The position numbers were made by a program, and so were the translations under genes. The notes below the pieces were generated by a model. That model worked only from the letters and a program-made list of their open reading frames with translations. It did not search any database and was not told the DNA's origin. Shown here one piece after another: positions 30,968 through 43,846 of a stretch of 64,000 nt of DNA; the stretch's first letter is position 1, and each line of letters begins with the position of its first letter. Where the stretch lies: positions 20,895 through 84,894 of the forward strand of contig NZ_LZHW01000065.1 in assembly GCF_001667265.1 (NCBI RefSeq). The letters are read 5' to 3'. This stretch comes from Mycobacterium sp. ACS4331 (GTDB taxonomy: Bacteria > Actinomycetota > Actinomycetes > Mycobacteriales > Mycobacteriaceae).

Positions 30968-31648
30968 TTAGGGCAGGCGCCAGTCGACGGGGTCCGCGCC
31001 GCGGTCGGCCAGCAGTTTGTTGGCCCGGCTGAACGGCCGCGACCCGAAGAATCCGCGGGACGCCGACAGCGGCGACGGGTGCGGCGACTCGATCACACCG
31101 CAGTCGGGTCCCAGCATCGGCTTGAGGGTCGATGCGTCCCGCCCCCACAGGATCGCCACCAGCGGGCCGGGCCGGGCGGCCAGCGCCCGGATCGCGCATT
31201 CCGTCACGGCCTCCCAGCCCTTACCGCGGTGCGAGGCGGGCGTGCCAGGACTCACCGTGAGCACCCTGTTGAGCAGCATCACGCCCTGTCTCGACCACGG
31301 CGTCAGATCGCCGTTGGACGGCTTGGGCAGGTCGAGGTCGCGCCCGTATTCGGCGAAGATGTTCTCCAGGCTTCGCGGCAGCGGTCGCACCTCGGGGGCC
31401 ACCGAGAAACTCAGTCCGACCGCATGGCCGGGTGTCGGATACGGGTCCTGCCCGACGATCAGCACACGCACCTGGTCGAACGGAAAGGTGAAGGCCCGCA
31501 AGACATTCGGGCCAGCAGGCAGATACCCGCGACCTTCTGCCAATTCCGCCCGGAGGAACTCCCCCATTCTGCTGACCTGTTCGGACACGGGGGCCAGGGC
31601 GTGCGCCCAACCCTCGTCGATGAGTTCGTTCAACGGCCGCGCAGTCAC
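30968..31648 (-). CDS. ung: Uracil-DNA glycosylase
   Basis: 226 residues from a GTG at 31648 ([14 protein letters not shown]). The active-site motif [17 protein letters not shown] carries Asp68, and [14 protein letters not shown] carries His190, both needed for family-1 UDG catalysis. It removes uracil formed by cytosine deamination, important in a high-GC genome. It follows thiL by 11 bases, so the two are probably co-transcribed. Counterpart of Rv2976c. Confidence 0.96.
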   Translation of the reverse strand: MTARPLNELIDEGWAHALAPVSEQVSRMGEFLRAELAEGRGYLPAGPNVLRAFTFPFDQVRVLIVGQDPYPTPGHAVGLSFSVAPEVRPLPRSLENIFAEYGRDLDLPKPSNGDLTPWSRQGVMLLNRVLTVSPGTPASHRGKGWEAVTECAIRALAARPGPLVAILWGRDASTLKPMLGPDCGVIESPHPSPLSASRGFFGSRPFSRANKLLADRGADPVDWRLP

Positions 31649-31659
31649 GAGGGACCAAC

Positions 31660-32619
31660 CTAATTGAATGACTCCCAGCCGCGCGCACCGGTCCACGCGC
31701 GGCCGTCGACGGTCACCGTCGGCTCCCCCTCGACAACCTCGCCGATGGACCGCCACCCCGGCGGCAGTGCGCCGGGGAAGCTGGCGACCAGGGCGTGGTC
31801 CTCGCCCCCGCCGAGCACCCAGTCCCACGCGTCCCCCGCCGTGACGGCAGCGGCGCCGGCGAGCGACTCGACATCCGGCGTCAGCGCCGCGCCACTGAGC
31901 GCGATCCCCACCCCCGAGGCCGTCGCGAGGTGGCCCAGGTCTGCCAGCAGGCCGTCGGAGACGTCAGTCATCGCGGTCGCACCCGCGTCCGCGGCGGCAG
32001 GGCCCTGGCCGTAGGGCGGTTCGGGCACCAGGTGGCTGCGGACAAGGTCGGGAAATGCGACGCAACCGGCGAGCAGCAGCGTGTATCCCGCCGCCGACCG
32101 GCCGAGTGCCCCCGCCACCGCGACGGTGTCACCGGGCTGAGCGCCGCCGCGCGGCACCGCGGTCCGCCCGCCCAGGTCGCCGAACACCGTCACCGACACC
32201 ACCCACTGCGGGCTGGCCACCAGGTCGCCGCCGATGATCGAGGCTCCCCCGCAGCGCTCGGCCTCGGCCCACATCCCGTCGGACAACTGCAGCGCCGCAC
32301 TGGCGGCGGTGTCGGGCGGAGCGCCGAACGCCACGACGAAGGCGGTCGGATGCGCACCCATGGCCTCGACGTCGGCGGCATTCTGCGCGATCGCCTTGCG
32401 GCCGATGTCGTGCGGATCCGACCAGTCCCGCCGGAAATGCCTGCCCTCGACCAGCATGTCGGTGGAGATCACGACGCGGCCATCGGGCACCGCGAGAACC
32501 GCGGCATCGTCACCCGGACCGACGAGCACCGAATCGGACAGGGTCCGTCCCGCGACCAGTCGGTCGATCACGGAGAACTCGCCCATCTCATTCAGCGTCG
32601 GGTCCAAATCGTCGGGCAT
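31660..32619 (-). CDS. thiL: Thiamine-monophosphate kinase
   Basis: 319 residues of the PurM/AIR synthase-like fold. The motifs [43 protein letters not shown] and [16 protein letters not shown] are standard for ThiL, which phosphorylates thiamine monophosphate to the cofactor diphosphate. The ATG at 32619 follows GGAGG by four bases. It is divergent from the Lrp-domain gene, with a 131-base gap in which no clear promoter was picked out. Counterpart of Rv2977c. Confidence 0.95.
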   Translation of the reverse strand: MPDDLDPTLNEMGEFSVIDRLVAGRTLSDSVLVGPGDDAAVLAVPDGRVVISTDMLVEGRHFRRDWSDPHDIGRKAIAQNAADVEAMGAHPTAFVVAFGAPPDTAASAALQLSDGMWAEAERCGGASIIGGDLVASPQWVVSVTVFGDLGGRTAVPRGGAQPGDTVAVAGALGRSAAGYTLLLAGCVAFPDLVRSHLVPEPPYGQGPAAADAGATAMTDVSDGLLADLGHLATASGVGIALSGAALTPDVESLAGAAAVTAGDAWDWVLGGGEDHALVASFPGALPPGWRSIGEVVEGEPTVTVDGRAWTGARGWESFN

Positions 32620-32750
32620 CTCACCTCCAGAGCGGGCCTCACTGGTCTGAACACCGTCCCCACCTGCGGTAAATTCATTCAGTCGGCCTGCGCCGCCTCG
32701 GTCAGCGGCGCGGAGACGTCAGTGTATGAGACAGGTGAGGAGACATCCGC

Positions 32751-32990
32751 GTGGTCGAGGCGTTCATGCTGATCCAGACCGAGGTCGGCCGCGCAGAGGT
32801 GGTGGCCAAGCAGGTCGCCGCTCTTCCCGGTGTGTTGTCGTCGGAGTACGTCACCGGCCCGTACGACGTCGTGGTGCGGGTGACGTCGGAGAACCTGGCC
32901 GATCTGCAGGCGACGGTGGTCTCCAGCGTGCAGGCCGTCGAGGGCATCACCCGGACCCTGACCTGTCCGATCGCCGTCGCCTCGGCGTGA
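32751..32990 (+). CDS. Stand-alone Lrp/AsnC ligand-binding (RAM) domain protein
   Basis: 79 residues, a single RAM-type alpha-beta domain (MVEAFMLIQTEVGRAEVVAKQVAALPGV, then EYVTGPYDVVVRV). The DNA-binding helix-turn-helix that precedes this domain in Lrp/AsnC regulators is absent, and no helix-turn-helix frame lies upstream. Such stand-alone proteins form octamers and may bind amino acids. The GTG at 32751 follows GGTGAGGAG. Its TGA overlaps the GTG of the DUF3515 gene (GTGA), so it is coupled to a secreted/membrane protein. Confidence 0.85.
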   Translation: MVEAFMLIQTEVGRAEVVAKQVAALPGVLSSEYVTGPYDVVVRVTSENLADLQATVVSSVQAVEGITRTLTCPIAVASA

Positions 32991-33508
32991 CCGAAACCGA
33001 CGGACCGCCGCGGGCGGTGTTCATCGCCGCACTCGTGGTGGCGGTCGCGGCACTCGTCGGGGTGATCATTGTCGCGGCCAACCAGGAGCCTGCCCCCGTG
33101 CCCATCGCGGCGGTGCCCGCCCCGCGGGCGGCGGATCCGGCATGCGCGGAACTCATCGCGGCCATGCCAGACAGTCTCGGCGACTACGAGCGCGCCGAGC
33201 TCGCACCTCCGGCGCCGCCGGGAACCGCCGCCTGGCGTGGCGATGACGAGGCCGAACCCGTGATCCTGCGGTGCGGCCTCGACCGCCCTGCGGATTTCGT
33301 CGTGGGTTCGCCGCTGCAGATGGTCGACGATGTCAGCTGGTTCCGGGTCGCCGAAGGCAACCGCGTCACGTGGTTCGTGGTGGACCGCGCGGTGTACGTG
33401 GCCCTGACCCTGCCGCAGAACTCCGGGGCCACCCCGATTCAGGAGATCTCTCGGACCGTCAGCGCGACGCTGCCCGCCAAGGACATCGATCCCGCGCCAG
33501 CGCGCTGA
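32987..33508 (+). CDS. DUF3515 membrane-anchored protein
   Basis: 173 residues. A short acidic N-terminus is followed by one membrane segment (VFIAALVVAVAALVGVIIVAA) and an extracytoplasmic domain with the two cysteines ACAELI and LRCGLDRP that could form a disulfide. The Pro/Ala spacer after the helix suggests an anchored secreted protein. The GTG start overlaps the stop of the Lrp-domain gene. It matches Rv2980 in position and family. Function unknown. Confidence 0.82.
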   Translation: MTETDGPPRAVFIAALVVAVAALVGVIIVAANQEPAPVPIAAVPAPRAADPACAELIAAMPDSLGDYERAELAPPAPPGTAAWRGDDEAEPVILRCGLDRPADFVVGSPLQMVDDVSWFRVAEGNRVTWFVVDRAVYVALTLPQNSGATPIQEISRTVSATLPAKDIDPAPAR

Positions 33509-33589
33509 GTTTTCGCGCCGAGGGGCGACTTGTGGACACGTTCGCCCAGGAAGGCCCGTAAACAACTCGACTCTCGGCGCCGCTCAAAC

Positions 33590-34702
33590 TCAGCGCAGCC
33601 CCGTGCCCCGAGCCAGCGCCGTCTCCACCATCGTCGCCAGCAGCGTCGGGTAGTCCACGCCGCTGGCCGCCCACATCCGCGGGTACATCGAGATCGTGGT
33701 GAATCCCGGCATGGTGTTGATCTCGTTGATCACGGGCCCGTCCTCGGTGAGGAAGAAGTCCACCCGGGCCAGGCCCTGCCCGTCGATCGACTGGAACGCG
33801 CGGATGGCCAGTTGACGGATCTCGTCGGCGACATCGTCGTCGACCTTGGCGGGCACGTCGAGTTCGGCCGCATCCTCGAGGTACTTGGTGGCGAAGTCGT
33901 AGAAGCCGTCTTCGCGGCCTCGGACCCCGGCCACCCGAATCTCACCGACCGTGCTGGCCTCGAGGTGGCCGTCGGGGAACTCCAGAACACCGCACTCGAG
34001 TTCACGGCCGACGATCGCGGCCTCGACGATGACCTTGGGGTCGTGCTGGCGAGCCGCGGCGATCGCGGCGGGAAGGTCAGCCCACGAGGTCACGCGACTG
34101 ACACCGATCGAGGAACCCGCTCGGGCGGGCTTGACGAAGACGGGCAGCCCGAGGCGCTCGCGCTGTTCGGGCGCCAGCGTGGCCTGGTTGGCCCGCAGCA
34201 CCACCTGGTCGCCGATCGGCAGACCCTCCGACGCCAGCAGCTTCTTGGTGAACTCCTTGTCCATCCCGGCCGCACTCGCCAGCACGCCAGCCCCGACGTA
34301 GGGCACGCCGGCGAGTTCCAGCAGACCCTGGATGGTGCCGTCCTCGCCATAGGGGCCGTGCAGGATCGGGAACACGACGTCGACGGACGCCAGCACCGCA
34401 CCCGCCTCGGAGGCGTCCAGGGACAGCAGTTCGCCGCGCCGGTGCGGATCGGCCGTCAGCGCCAACGCCGTACCGGAGGCGTCGGTGACCTGGGGAAGTC
34501 GGCCGTCGACGATCGCGAGCGTGGCCGGTGTGGCGTCGGAGAGCACCCATCCGCCCTGCGCCGTGATGCCGACCGGAACGACGTCGAACCGCGCCGGATC
34601 GAGATTGCGCAGGATGCTTCCGGCCGAGACACAGGAGATGGCGTGCTCACTGCTGCGGCCACCGAACACGACAGCCACTCGAACACGCTTTGGGACGCTC
34701 AC
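33590..34702 (-). CDS. ddl: D-alanine--D-alanine ligase
   Basis: 370 residues of the ATP-grasp superfamily, starting with a GTG ([24 protein letters not shown]). The GGRSSEH motif, the [16 protein letters not shown] segment that binds ATP and the C-terminal [21 protein letters not shown] metal site are intact. It makes the D-Ala-D-Ala dipeptide for peptidoglycan and is the target of D-cycloserine. It is the third gene of gpsA-PLP enzyme-ddl, 12 bases after its neighbour. Called ddlA in H37Rv (Rv2981c). Confidence 0.96.
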   Translation of the reverse strand: MSVPKRVRVAVVFGGRSSEHAISCVSAGSILRNLDPARFDVVPVGITAQGGWVLSDATPATLAIVDGRLPQVTDASGTALALTADPHRRGELLSLDASEAGAVLASVDVVFPILHGPYGEDGTIQGLLELAGVPYVGAGVLASAAGMDKEFTKKLLASEGLPIGDQVVLRANQATLAPEQRERLGLPVFVKPARAGSSIGVSRVTSWADLPAAIAAARQHDPKVIVEAAIVGRELECGVLEFPDGHLEASTVGEIRVAGVRGREDGFYDFATKYLEDAAELDVPAKVDDDVADEIRQLAIRAFQSIDGQGLARVDFFLTEDGPVINEINTMPGFTTISMYPRMWAASGVDYPTLLATMVETALARGTGLR

Positions 34703-34714
34703 AACTCCAAGAGG

Positions 34715-35830
34715 CTACCGCCCCGTGTCCGACAGAGCGCGCTCGATGTCGGCCACCAGGTCGTCGGTGTCCTCGATGCCCGCCGAAATCCGGACGAATC
34801 CGTCCTTGACGTCATCACCCCACCGCGCCCGTCGATCGACGGAGGTGTGAATGCCGCCGAAACTCGTCGCCGCGACCAGCAGTTCGCTGCGTTCCACCAG
34901 TCGGTGCGCGGCCGCGGCGTCGTCAAGTTCGGCCGAGACCAGACCACCGAACCGCGCCATCTGGGTGCACGCGACCGGATAGGACGGGTCGCTGGGCAGT
35001 CCCGGGTACCGCACGGAGCGCACCGCGGGATGGCTGGCCAGCATCGTGGCCACGGCCTGTGCGTTGACACACTGGCGTTCGAACCGCAGGCCCGCGCTGC
35101 CGAGGCTGCGCAACACCAGCCAGGTGTCGAAAGCACCCAGCACCGCTCCCGACAGCAGACGCTCGCGCGCGACCGCCGCCATCAGGTCCGGTTGGCTGCC
35201 CGCGACATAACCCGACAGCAGGTCACTGTGACCCGACAACGCCTTGGTGGCGCTGGCGACCACCAGGTCCGCGCCGAACGAGAGCGGCTGCTGCGCCAAC
35301 GGTGTCGCGGTCGTGTTGTCCACCACCAGCCGGGCGCCCTTTCGTCGGCAGACCATGCCCAGCTTGTGCAGGTCGACGACGTCGAGGCTGGGGTTCGCGG
35401 GGGTCTCCGCGAGCACCACGTCAGCGTGCTCGGCCTGTTCGAGCATGTCGTGACACGACGCCAAGTGGACCGTGATCCCTTGGGATGCAAGGTATTCGGT
35501 GGCATACGCGCGTACCTGGTAGTAGCCGTCGGCGGGTATCACCAGAACCGAACCCGGTGTGGTCAGGGTCCGCAGCACCGCACTGATCGCGGCCATGCCG
35601 GAGCCGAACACCAGGGCCTCGGTCGCGCCCTCAAGCTGCGCGAGCGCCGATTCCAGTTGCCGCCACGTGGGATTTGAGCTGCGCCCGTAGGTGTCGAGGA
35701 CGGCGTCCTCGTCACCGGAGAGGTGGTACGCGGACACCGGAACCGGCGTCGCCATCACGGGCGCACCTGGAACCACCTGCGAGCTGACGGCTTTGACCGT
35801 CCGAGTCGAGGAACCGTAGGAATCCACCAT
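34715..35830 (-). CDS. Cys/Met-metabolism PLP enzyme (cystathionine gamma-lyase-like)
   Basis: 371 residues of the cystathionine gamma-synthase/lyase group. The PLP lysine is Lys196 (SATKALSGHSDLLSGYV), Asp171 (VVDNTTATPL) pairs with the pyridine nitrogen, and FGSGMAAISAVL is the cofactor phosphate loop. The substrate cannot be decided: gamma-lyase, beta-lyase or related. It sits between gpsA (three-base gap) and ddl (12-base gap), probably in one operon. From memory, H37Rv lacks a gene here, so it is an accessory insertion. Confidence 0.87.
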   Translation of the reverse strand: MVDSYGSSTRTVKAVSSQVVPGAPVMATPVPVSAYHLSGDEDAVLDTYGRSSNPTWRQLESALAQLEGATEALVFGSGMAAISAVLRTLTTPGSVLVIPADGYYQVRAYATEYLASQGITVHLASCHDMLEQAEHADVVLAETPANPSLDVVDLHKLGMVCRRKGARLVVDNTTATPLAQQPLSFGADLVVASATKALSGHSDLLSGYVAGSQPDLMAAVARERLLSGAVLGAFDTWLVLRSLGSAGLRFERQCVNAQAVATMLASHPAVRSVRYPGLPSDPSYPVACTQMARFGGLVSAELDDAAAAHRLVERSELLVAATSFGGIHTSVDRRARWGDDVKDGFVRISAGIEDTDDLVADIERALSDTGR

Positions 35831-35833
35831 GCC

Positions 35834-37601
<1,768 letters not shown>

Positions 37602-37622
37602 CAACGCCTCGCGGCATGGGGG

Positions 37623-39818
37623 ATGATCGACGGTGTGACCGACACCGACGCCGCCGACACCTCCGACACCGCCGTCGCGAACCGAACTGACGAGTGGCAC
37701 GACAGAAGTTCGGCCCCGGAGGCGCCACCCGCGGCCACCACGAGCGCGGCCGTCGACGAGCTCCCCGAGGACCGGTACCTCAACCGCGAGCTCAGCTGGC
37801 TCGACTTCAACGCCCGCGTCCTCGCGCTGGCCGCCGACCCGTCGTTGCCCCTGCTCGAGCGGGCGAAGTTCCTGGCGATCTTCGCCTCGAACCTCGACGA
37901 GTTCTACATGGTCCGGGTCGCGGGCCTCAAACGCCGCGACGAGATGGGACTTTCGGTGCGCTCGGCCGACGGGCTGTCGCCGCGCGAACAACTGCGCCGC
38001 ATCGGTGAGCGGACCCAGCAGGTCGCGAGTCGGCACGCCCGGGTGTTCCTCGACTCGGTGCGACCCGCGATGGCGCAGGAGGGCATCGTCGTGGTCGGCT
38101 GGGCCGACCTCGATGAGGCGGAGCGCAACCGACTGTCGACGTACTTCCACGAGCAGGTGTTCCCGGTCCTGACACCACTGGCCGTCGATCCCGCGCACCC
38201 GTTCCCGTTCGTGAGCGGCCTGAGCCTCAATCTCGCGATCACGGTCCGGCAGCCCGAGGACGGCACGACGCACTTCGCGCGCATCAAGGTGCCCGACAAT
38301 GTCGACCGGTTCGTCGAACTGCCCGGCGAGGACACCCCGTCGGGCCGGCCGGGCTACCGATTCCTGCCCATGGAGGAGTTGATCGCGGCCTTCCTGCCGG
38401 TGCTGTTCCCCGGCCTGGACATCGTCGAACATCACGCGTTCCGCATCACCCGCAACGCCGACTTCGAAGTCGAGGAGGACCGCGACGAGGATCTGCTCAA
38501 GGCGCTCGAGCGTGAACTCGCGCGCCGCAGGTTCGGCTCTCCGGTGCGCCTCGAGGTCGCCGACGACATGACCGAGCACATGCTCGAACTGCTGTTGCGC
38601 GAGCTCGACGTCGACCCCGGCGATGTCATCGAGGTGCCGGGACTGCTGGACCTGTCGTCGTTGTGGCAGATCTACGGAGTGGACCGACCGGCGCTGAAGG
38701 ATCCGACGTTCGTGCCGGCCACCCCACCGGCCTTCGGTGAGCGCGAGACGCCCAAGAGCATCTTCTCGACACTGCGCGACGGTGACGTGCTGGTGCACCA
38801 TCCCTACGACTCGTTCTCGACGACGGTGCAGAGGTTCATCGAGCAGGCCGCTGCCGATCCGAATGTGCTTGCCATCAAACAGACCCTGTACCGCACGTCG
38901 GGCGACTCCCCGATCGTCAACGCGCTGATCGATGCCGCCGAGGCGGGCAAGCAGGTGGTCGCGCTCGTGGAGATCAAGGCGCGCTTCGACGAACAGGCCA
39001 ACATCAAGTGGGCCCGTGCCCTCGAACAGGCCGGCGTGCACGTGGTCTACGGCCTGATCGGGCTCAAGACCCACTGCAAGACCTGCCTGGTGGTGCGCCG
39101 CGAGGGTTCGGCGATTCGGCGGTACTGCCACATCGGGACGGGCAACTACAACCCGAAGACCGCACGCCTCTACGAGGACGTGGGCCTGCTGACCGCGGCA
39201 CCGGACATCGGTGCCGACCTGACCGATCTGTTCAATTCACTGACCGGATACTCACGCAAGGTCAGCTACCGAAATCTCCTGGTCGCGCCCCACGGGGTGC
39301 GCAAGGGCATCATCGAGCGCATCGAACGCGAGGTGGCCGCGGTGCGCGAGGGCGCTGAAGGCCGAATCCGATTGAAGGCCAACGCCCTGGTGGACGAGCA
39401 GGTCATCGACGCGCTCTACCGGGCCTCACAGGCCGGGGTCCGGGTCGAGGTGGTGGTGCGGGGCATCTGCGCGCTGCGCCCGGGCGCGGAGGGTTTCTCG
39501 GAGAACATCGTCGTGCGCTCGATACTCGGGCGGTTCCTCGAGCATTCACGAATCATTCACTTCAAGGCCATCAACGAATTCTGGATCGGCAGTGCCGACA
39601 TGATGCATCGTAATCTCGACCGCCGCGTTGAGGTGATGGCTCAGGTCAAGGATCCGCGCCTGACCGCTCAGCTCAACGAGGTGTTCGAGTCGGCCATGGA
39701 TCCGGCGACGCGATGCTGGGAACTCGGCCAGGACGGGAATTGGACCGCCCTGCCGCATGAGGGCCAGACGGTGCGCGACCATCAGGTGTCCTTGATGAAC
39801 AAGCACCGGCACCGCTGA
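37623..39818 (+). CDS. ppk: Polyphosphate kinase
   Basis: 731 residues. N-terminal head ([21 protein letters not shown]), then [32 protein letters not shown]. The phosphorylated histidine lies in [16 protein letters not shown]; a second functional His is in [10 protein letters not shown]. It polymerises ATP gamma-phosphate into polyphosphate, which feeds stress signalling in mycobacteria. Start at the ATG at 37623; a GTG 12 bases later is an alternative, since neither has a clear ribosome site. Follows fbiD by 21 bases. Confidence 0.96.
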   Translation: MIDGVTDTDAADTSDTAVANRTDEWHDRSSAPEAPPAATTSAAVDELPEDRYLNRELSWLDFNARVLALAADPSLPLLERAKFLAIFASNLDEFYMVRVAGLKRRDEMGLSVRSADGLSPREQLRRIGERTQQVASRHARVFLDSVRPAMAQEGIVVVGWADLDEAERNRLSTYFHEQVFPVLTPLAVDPAHPFPFVSGLSLNLAITVRQPEDGTTHFARIKVPDNVDRFVELPGEDTPSGRPGYRFLPMEELIAAFLPVLFPGLDIVEHHAFRITRNADFEVEEDRDEDLLKALERELARRRFGSPVRLEVADDMTEHMLELLLRELDVDPGDVIEVPGLLDLSSLWQIYGVDRPALKDPTFVPATPPAFGERETPKSIFSTLRDGDVLVHHPYDSFSTTVQRFIEQAAADPNVLAIKQTLYRTSGDSPIVNALIDAAEAGKQVVALVEIKARFDEQANIKWARALEQAGVHVVYGLIGLKTHCKTCLVVRREGSAIRRYCHIGTGNYNPKTARLYEDVGLLTAAPDIGADLTDLFNSLTGYSRKVSYRNLLVAPHGVRKGIIERIEREVAAVREGAEGRIRLKANALVDEQVIDALYRASQAGVRVEVVVRGICALRPGAEGFSENIVVRSILGRFLEHSRIIHFKAINEFWIGSADMMHRNLDRRVEVMAQVKDPRLTAQLNEVFESAMDPATRCWELGQDGNWTALPHEGQTVRDHQVSLMNKHRHR

Positions 39819-39823
39819 CGCAG

Positions 39824-39843
39824 GCCGACCCGATTCTGTCGGC
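39824..39843 (+). other. Small hairpin between ppk and mutT1
   Basis: GCCGAC and GTCGGC form a perfect six-base stem around an eight-base loop, directly after the ppk stop. There is no T-run, so it is a processing or weak termination hairpin at best. Confidence 0.3.
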
Positions 39844-39865
39844 GAATTGACCTGTAGGAGTTGAG

Positions 39866-40780
39866 GTGCCAAAGGACGCGTCCTCGCCGCCGGTGAAGGC
39901 TGCCGGAGCCGTGCTGTGGCGGCCCGGCGTTGACGGGCCCGACCACCCTGAGATCGCGGTGATCCATCGCCCGCGCTACGACGACTGGTCGCTGCCGAAG
40001 GGAAAGGTCGACCCCGGCGAGACCGAACCGGTGACGGCCGTGCGCGAGATCTGGGAGGAGACCGGATGTCAGGCGCAGCTGGGGCGCAGGCTTGCCACCG
40101 TGACCTATCCGATCGAGCAGGGCACCAAGATGGTGCGGTACTGGGCCGCGCGGGCGGTCGGCGGTGAGTTCCGGCCCAATCATGAGGTCGACAAACTCCT
40201 GTGGCTTCCGGTCGGCGACGCGATCACCAAACTGCGTTATCCACATGACCGCAAGGTGGTCCGGCGATTCAGCCGACATCCCGTCGACACCCGCAACCTG
40301 TTGATCGTCCGGCATGCCACCGCGGGCCGCAAGAGCCGCTACAAGGGCGATGATCGAAAACGGCCGCTGGATAAGCACGGCCGCGCCCAGGCTGAGTCTC
40401 TGGTGCCACTGCTGTTGGCATTCGGTGCCACCGACCTTCATTCAGCCGACCGGGTGCGGTGCAGGCAGACCATCGAACCGCTGGCCGACGAACTCGGTGT
40501 GAGCATCGCGGACGAGCCCGCGCTGACCGAGGAGGCCTATGCGGACAACCGAAAGCGCGCCCGCGCCCGCGTTCTCGAGATCGCCGAACAGCCGGGCACG
40601 CGCGTGATCTGCAGTCAGGGAAAGGTGATACCCGACCTGATCTCGTGGTGGTGCCAGAACGCCGGGGTCAAGCCGGACAAGTCACGAAACCGTAAGGGCA
40701 GCGTCTGGGTGATGTCGCTGGCCGGTGATCGACTGGTCGCCGCAGACCACATCGGCAGTCCCCTGGCGGACTCGGACTGA
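39866..40780 (+). CDS. mutT1: 8-oxo-dGTP hydrolase MutT1 (Nudix plus histidine-phosphatase domains)
   Basis: 304 residues. The Nudix box [22 protein letters not shown] lies in the N-terminal half. A C-terminal histidine phosphatase domain begins with [28 protein letters not shown], whose RHA and downstream Arg and Glu residues form the phosphate pocket. In mycobacterial MutT1 the two domains act in sequence on 8-oxo-GTP, dGTP and diphosphate products. The GTG start follows TAGGAG. Converges with hupB; the two share a strong terminator hairpin. Confidence 0.95.
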   Translation: MPKDASSPPVKAAGAVLWRPGVDGPDHPEIAVIHRPRYDDWSLPKGKVDPGETEPVTAVREIWEETGCQAQLGRRLATVTYPIEQGTKMVRYWAARAVGGEFRPNHEVDKLLWLPVGDAITKLRYPHDRKVVRRFSRHPVDTRNLLIVRHATAGRKSRYKGDDRKRPLDKHGRAQAESLVPLLLAFGATDLHSADRVRCRQTIEPLADELGVSIADEPALTEEAYADNRKRARARVLEIAEQPGTRVICSQGKVIPDLISWWCQNAGVKPDKSRNRKGSVWVMSLAGDRLVAADHIGSPLADSD

Positions 40781-40790
40781 ATCGGCCGCG

Positions 40791-40838
40791 GACACAAATA
40801 CGCCGCGGGGGCACAGCTTCCCGCGGCGTATTCGTGTC
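40791..40838. terminator. Bidirectional terminator between mutT1 and hupB
   Basis: Arms 40791-40809 and 40820-40838 pair over 19 bases with a single mismatch (GACACAAATACG... against ...CGTATTCGTGTC), with a ten-base loop. It lies exactly between the convergent stops. The stem is GC-rich without a long T-run, the usual mycobacterial form. Confidence 0.75.
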
Positions 40839-40844
40839 GAGGTG

Positions 40845-41522
40845 TTACTTGCGACCCTTGGCCGGAGCCTTCTTGGCCGTCGTCTTGGTCGCGGCCTTGC
40901 GGGCCGGAGCCTTCTTGGCGGGCGCGGCCTTCTTGGCCGGAGCCGCCTTCTTCACTGCCGCCTTCTTCGCGGGGGCAGCCTTCTTGGCGACGGTCGCCTT
41001 CTTGGCCGGAGCCTTGGTGGCAGCGGCCTTCTTGGCGGGTGCAGCCTTCTTGGCCGGAGCCTTGGTGGCAGCTGCCTTCTTGGCCGGAGCCTTGGTGGCG
41101 GCCGCCTTCTTGGCCGGAGCCGCCTTCTTCACTGCGGCCTTCTTCGCGGGCGCAGCCTTCTTGGCAGCCGTCTTCTTGGCAGCCTTCTTGGCCGGTGCCG
41201 CGACCACGCCACGCTTCACAGCGGGGCCTTCGGCCGGGAGCTTTTGCGCGCCAGACACAACCGCCTTGAACTGTGCGCCCGGACGGAACGCCGGAACCGA
41301 GGTCGCCTTGACCTTCACGGTCTCGCCGGTGCGGGGATTGCGCGCGACACGCGGAGCACGCTTGCGCTGCTCGAAAACGCCGAAACCAGTGATGGTCACG
41401 CTGTCACCCTTGTGCACGGCGCGCACGATGGTGTCGACAACATGCTCGACGGCCGCGGTGGCCTGCCGGCGATCCGAGCCCAATTTCTCCGTGAGGACGT
41501 CGATGAGCTCTGCTTTGTTCAT
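40845..41522 (-). CDS. hupB: Nucleoid-associated HU protein HupB with Lys/Ala-rich tail
   Basis: 225 residues. Residues 1-95 are a complete HU domain ([37 protein letters not shown]). From about 101 to the end the sequence is a low-complexity tail of repeated [16 protein letters not shown] and [11 protein letters not shown] units, histone H1-like, known to compact DNA and be acetylated and methylated in mycobacteria. The ATG at 41522 has CCTCC (GGAGG) seven bases upstream. It is monocistronic with its own promoter. Counterpart of Rv2986c. Confidence 0.97.
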   Translation of the reverse strand: MNKAELIDVLTEKLGSDRRQATAAVEHVVDTIVRAVHKGDSVTITGFGVFEQRKRAPRVARNPRTGETVKVKATSVPAFRPGAQFKAVVSGAQKLPAEGPAVKRGVVAAPAKKAAKKTAAKKAAPAKKAAVKKAAPAKKAAATKAPAKKAAATKAPAKKAAPAKKAAATKAPAKKATVAKKAAPAKKAAVKKAAPAKKAAPAKKAPARKAATKTTAKKAPAKGRK

Positions 41523-41569
41523 GCAAAAACCTCCGAAACCAGTGGCCCTGGTTGGACCGACTAGAGGAC

Positions 41570-41599
41570 ACGGTAAACCCTGCAATGGCTGATTTCCAA
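41570..41599 (-). promoter_or_regulatory. hupB promoter candidate
   Basis: On the minus strand TTGGAA (41594-41599) and TACCGT (41570-41575) are 18 bases apart, followed by a 5' leader of about 40 bases with a strong GGAGG. The same TACCGT -10 is used by the ilvB promoter in this window. Confidence 0.5.
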
Positions 41600-41723
41600 G
41601 AGCCACGCGCAGTTTCAGGTAATCCCAGCGAACTTTTTCTCAATCAGCTTGGGGCGCACCGATGGTGATTCCGGGGCCTCAGAACCTCGTTCACCGACCG
41701 CATTTCAGAGAGTCTTGATCGAA

Positions 41724-42320
41724 TCAAGGGGCCGGGAGAGTCTTGGGCTTCCACTCCGGCCGACCCGCCTCATAGGACTCGATCGAGTCGAGTTTCCGCA
41801 GCGTAAGGCCGATATCGTCGAGTCCTTCGAGCAGTCTCCAGGCCGTGTAATCGTCAATGTTGAACGGCACCATTGTCGTTCCGGCGGTGACAATTCGATC
41901 TTGAAGATTCACAGTGATTTCCAGACCCGGGGACTGCTCGATGAGCTTCCACAGGAGTTCCACATCATCTTGGGAGACCTGCGCCGCCAGCAGGCCGGCT
42001 TTTCCGGCGTTGCCCCGGAAAATGTCGGCGAATCGGGACGAGATGACCACCCGGAAGCCGTAGTCCATGAGTGCCCACACCGCGTGTTCGCGCGAGGAGC
42101 CGGTGCCGAAATCCGGTCCGGCGACCAGAACCGAACCCCGGTCGAACGGGCTGACATTGAGAATGAAACTCGGATCGTTACGCCAGGCCGCGAACAGTCC
42201 GTCCTCGAAACCCGTTCGGGTGACGCGCTTCAAATAGACCGCCGGAATGATCTGATCGGTGTCGACATTCGACCGGCGCAGCGGGACACCGATGCCGGTG
42301 TGGGTGTGAAAAGCTTCCAT
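41724..42320 (-). CDS. leuD: 3-isopropylmalate dehydratase small subunit
   Basis: 198 residues. Starts [51 protein letters not shown] is the substrate-specificity segment of the swivel subunit. With LeuC it isomerises 2-isopropylmalate to 3-isopropylmalate in leucine synthesis. It follows leuC by 24 bases. Confidence 0.96.
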   Translation of the reverse strand: MEAFHTHTGIGVPLRRSNVDTDQIIPAVYLKRVTRTGFEDGLFAAWRNDPSFILNVSPFDRGSVLVAGPDFGTGSSREHAVWALMDYGFRVVISSRFADIFRGNAGKAGLLAAQVSQDDVELLWKLIEQSPGLEITVNLQDRIVTAGTTMVPFNIDDYTAWRLLEGLDDIGLTLRKLDSIESYEAGRPEWKPKTLPAP

Positions 42321-42344
42321 GATCTTGAATCTCGCTCGTCTTCT

Positions 42345-43772
42345 CTAGTTCAGGTCTGCAGGTGAGGACAGGGTGCCGCGCACGGCTGTGGCGGCGGCCA
42401 CCAATGGCGACACAAGATGAGTTCGGCCACCCTTGCCCTGGCGACCCTCGAAATTGCGATTGGACGTCGAGGCGCAGCGCTGTCCCGGCGACAGTTGATC
42501 GGGGTTCATACCCAGGCACATCGAGCATCCGGCCTGGCGCCATTCCGCCCCCGCCGCAGTGAAGATCTCGCCCAGACCCTCGGCTTCGGCCTGCGCCCGC
42601 ACCTTCATCGAACCCGGGACGACCAGCATTCGGACCCCGTCGGCGACCCTGCGACCGCGCAGGACCTCGGCAACGGCACGCAGGTCCTCGATCCGGCCGT
42701 TGGTGCACGAACCGACGAACACGGTGTCCACCGCGATCTCACGCATGGGCGTACCGGGCGTCAAATCCATGTACGTCAGCGCCTTCTCAGCGGCCTGCTT
42801 GGACGCGTCGTCGGTCATCATCTCGGGATCGGGCACGGTCGCCGACAGCGGAACACCCTGACCGGGATTGGTCCCCCAGGTGACGAACGGGCTCAGCGTC
42901 GACGCGTCGATGTACACCTCGGTGTCGAATTCGGCGCCCTCATCGGTGCGCAGCCGATCCCATGCCGCCACGGCGTGATCCCAGTCCGCGCCGGTCGGTG
43001 CATGGGGGCGGCCCTTGAGGAATTCGTAGGTGGTCTCGTCCGGGGCCACCATGCCCGCACGGGCGCCGGCCTCGATGCTCATGTTGCACACGGTCATCCG
43101 GCCCTCCATCGACAGCGATTCGATCGCGCTGCCGCGGTACTCGATGACATGCCCCTGCCCGCCGCCGGTTCCGATCTTGGCGATCACCGCGAGGATGATG
43201 TCCTTGGCCGTCACCCCGGGCGGCAGCGTGCCGTCGACGTTGACCGCCATCGTCTTGAAGGGGCGCAGCGGCAGGGTCTGTGTGGCCAGCACGTGCTCGA
43301 CCTCGGAGGTGCCGATGCCCATCGCGAGTGCGCCGAAGGCACCATGCGTCGACGTGTGGCTGTCGCCGCACACCACGGTCATCCCGGGCTGAGTCAGACC
43401 CAGCTGGGGCCCGATGATGTGCACGATGCCCTGCTCGGCATCCCCCATGGGATGCAGTCGAATGCCGAACTCCTCGCAGTTGCGCCGCAGCGTCTCAACC
43501 TGAGTCCGCGACACCGGGTCGGCGATCGGCTTGTCGATGTCGATCGTCGGAACGTTGTGGTCCTCGGTCGCGATCGTCAGATCCGGGCGTCGCACCGGGC
43601 GCCCGGCCAGACGCAGGCCGTCGAAGGCCTGCGGGCTGGTCACCTCGTGCACCAGATGAAGGTCGATGTAGATCAGGTCGGGTTCACCCTCGCCGGAGGC
43701 GACCACATGGTCCGCCCAGACCTTTTCGGCCATGGTGCGTGGTCTGCCGGTGGGCACTGCGTCGTTGGACAT
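42345..43772 (-). CDS. leuC: 3-isopropylmalate dehydratase large subunit
   Basis: 475 residues. The aconitase-type iron-sulfur cysteines are visible in [14 protein letters not shown] and [12 protein letters not shown], with a further Cys in [15 protein letters not shown]. It holds the [4Fe-4S] cluster that binds 2-isopropylmalate. First gene of leuCD. The IclR gene is divergent across 74 bases, the arrangement in which an IclR protein controls leuCD in actinobacteria (the NdgR/LtbR type). Confidence 0.96.
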   Translation of the reverse strand: MSNDAVPTGRPRTMAEKVWADHVVASGEGEPDLIYIDLHLVHEVTSPQAFDGLRLAGRPVRRPDLTIATEDHNVPTIDIDKPIADPVSRTQVETLRRNCEEFGIRLHPMGDAEQGIVHIIGPQLGLTQPGMTVVCGDSHTSTHGAFGALAMGIGTSEVEHVLATQTLPLRPFKTMAVNVDGTLPPGVTAKDIILAVIAKIGTGGGQGHVIEYRGSAIESLSMEGRMTVCNMSIEAGARAGMVAPDETTYEFLKGRPHAPTGADWDHAVAAWDRLRTDEGAEFDTEVYIDASTLSPFVTWGTNPGQGVPLSATVPDPEMMTDDASKQAAEKALTYMDLTPGTPMREIAVDTVFVGSCTNGRIEDLRAVAEVLRGRRVADGVRMLVVPGSMKVRAQAEAEGLGEIFTAAGAEWRQAGCSMCLGMNPDQLSPGQRCASTSNRNFEGRQGKGGRTHLVSPLVAAATAVRGTLSSPADLN

Positions 43773-43834
43773 CGCATCTCAATTCCCCCGCGGCGCCGGA
43801 TTGATTGGGCTGGCAATCTCAACATGCGGGACGT

Positions 43835-43840
43835 TAGTAT
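43835..43840 (+). promoter_or_regulatory. -10 element for the IclR gene (leaderless)
   Basis: TAGTAT ends six bases before the GTG at 43847, so transcription should start at or next to the start codon. No ribosome site precedes the GTG. Confidence 0.5.
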
Positions 43841-43846
43841 CTCTCT

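Noticed and set aside
40880..41220. CRISPR-like or tandem DNA repeat array
   Set aside because: The repeats are in-frame Lys/Ala/Pro codons of the HupB tail, with no spacers.
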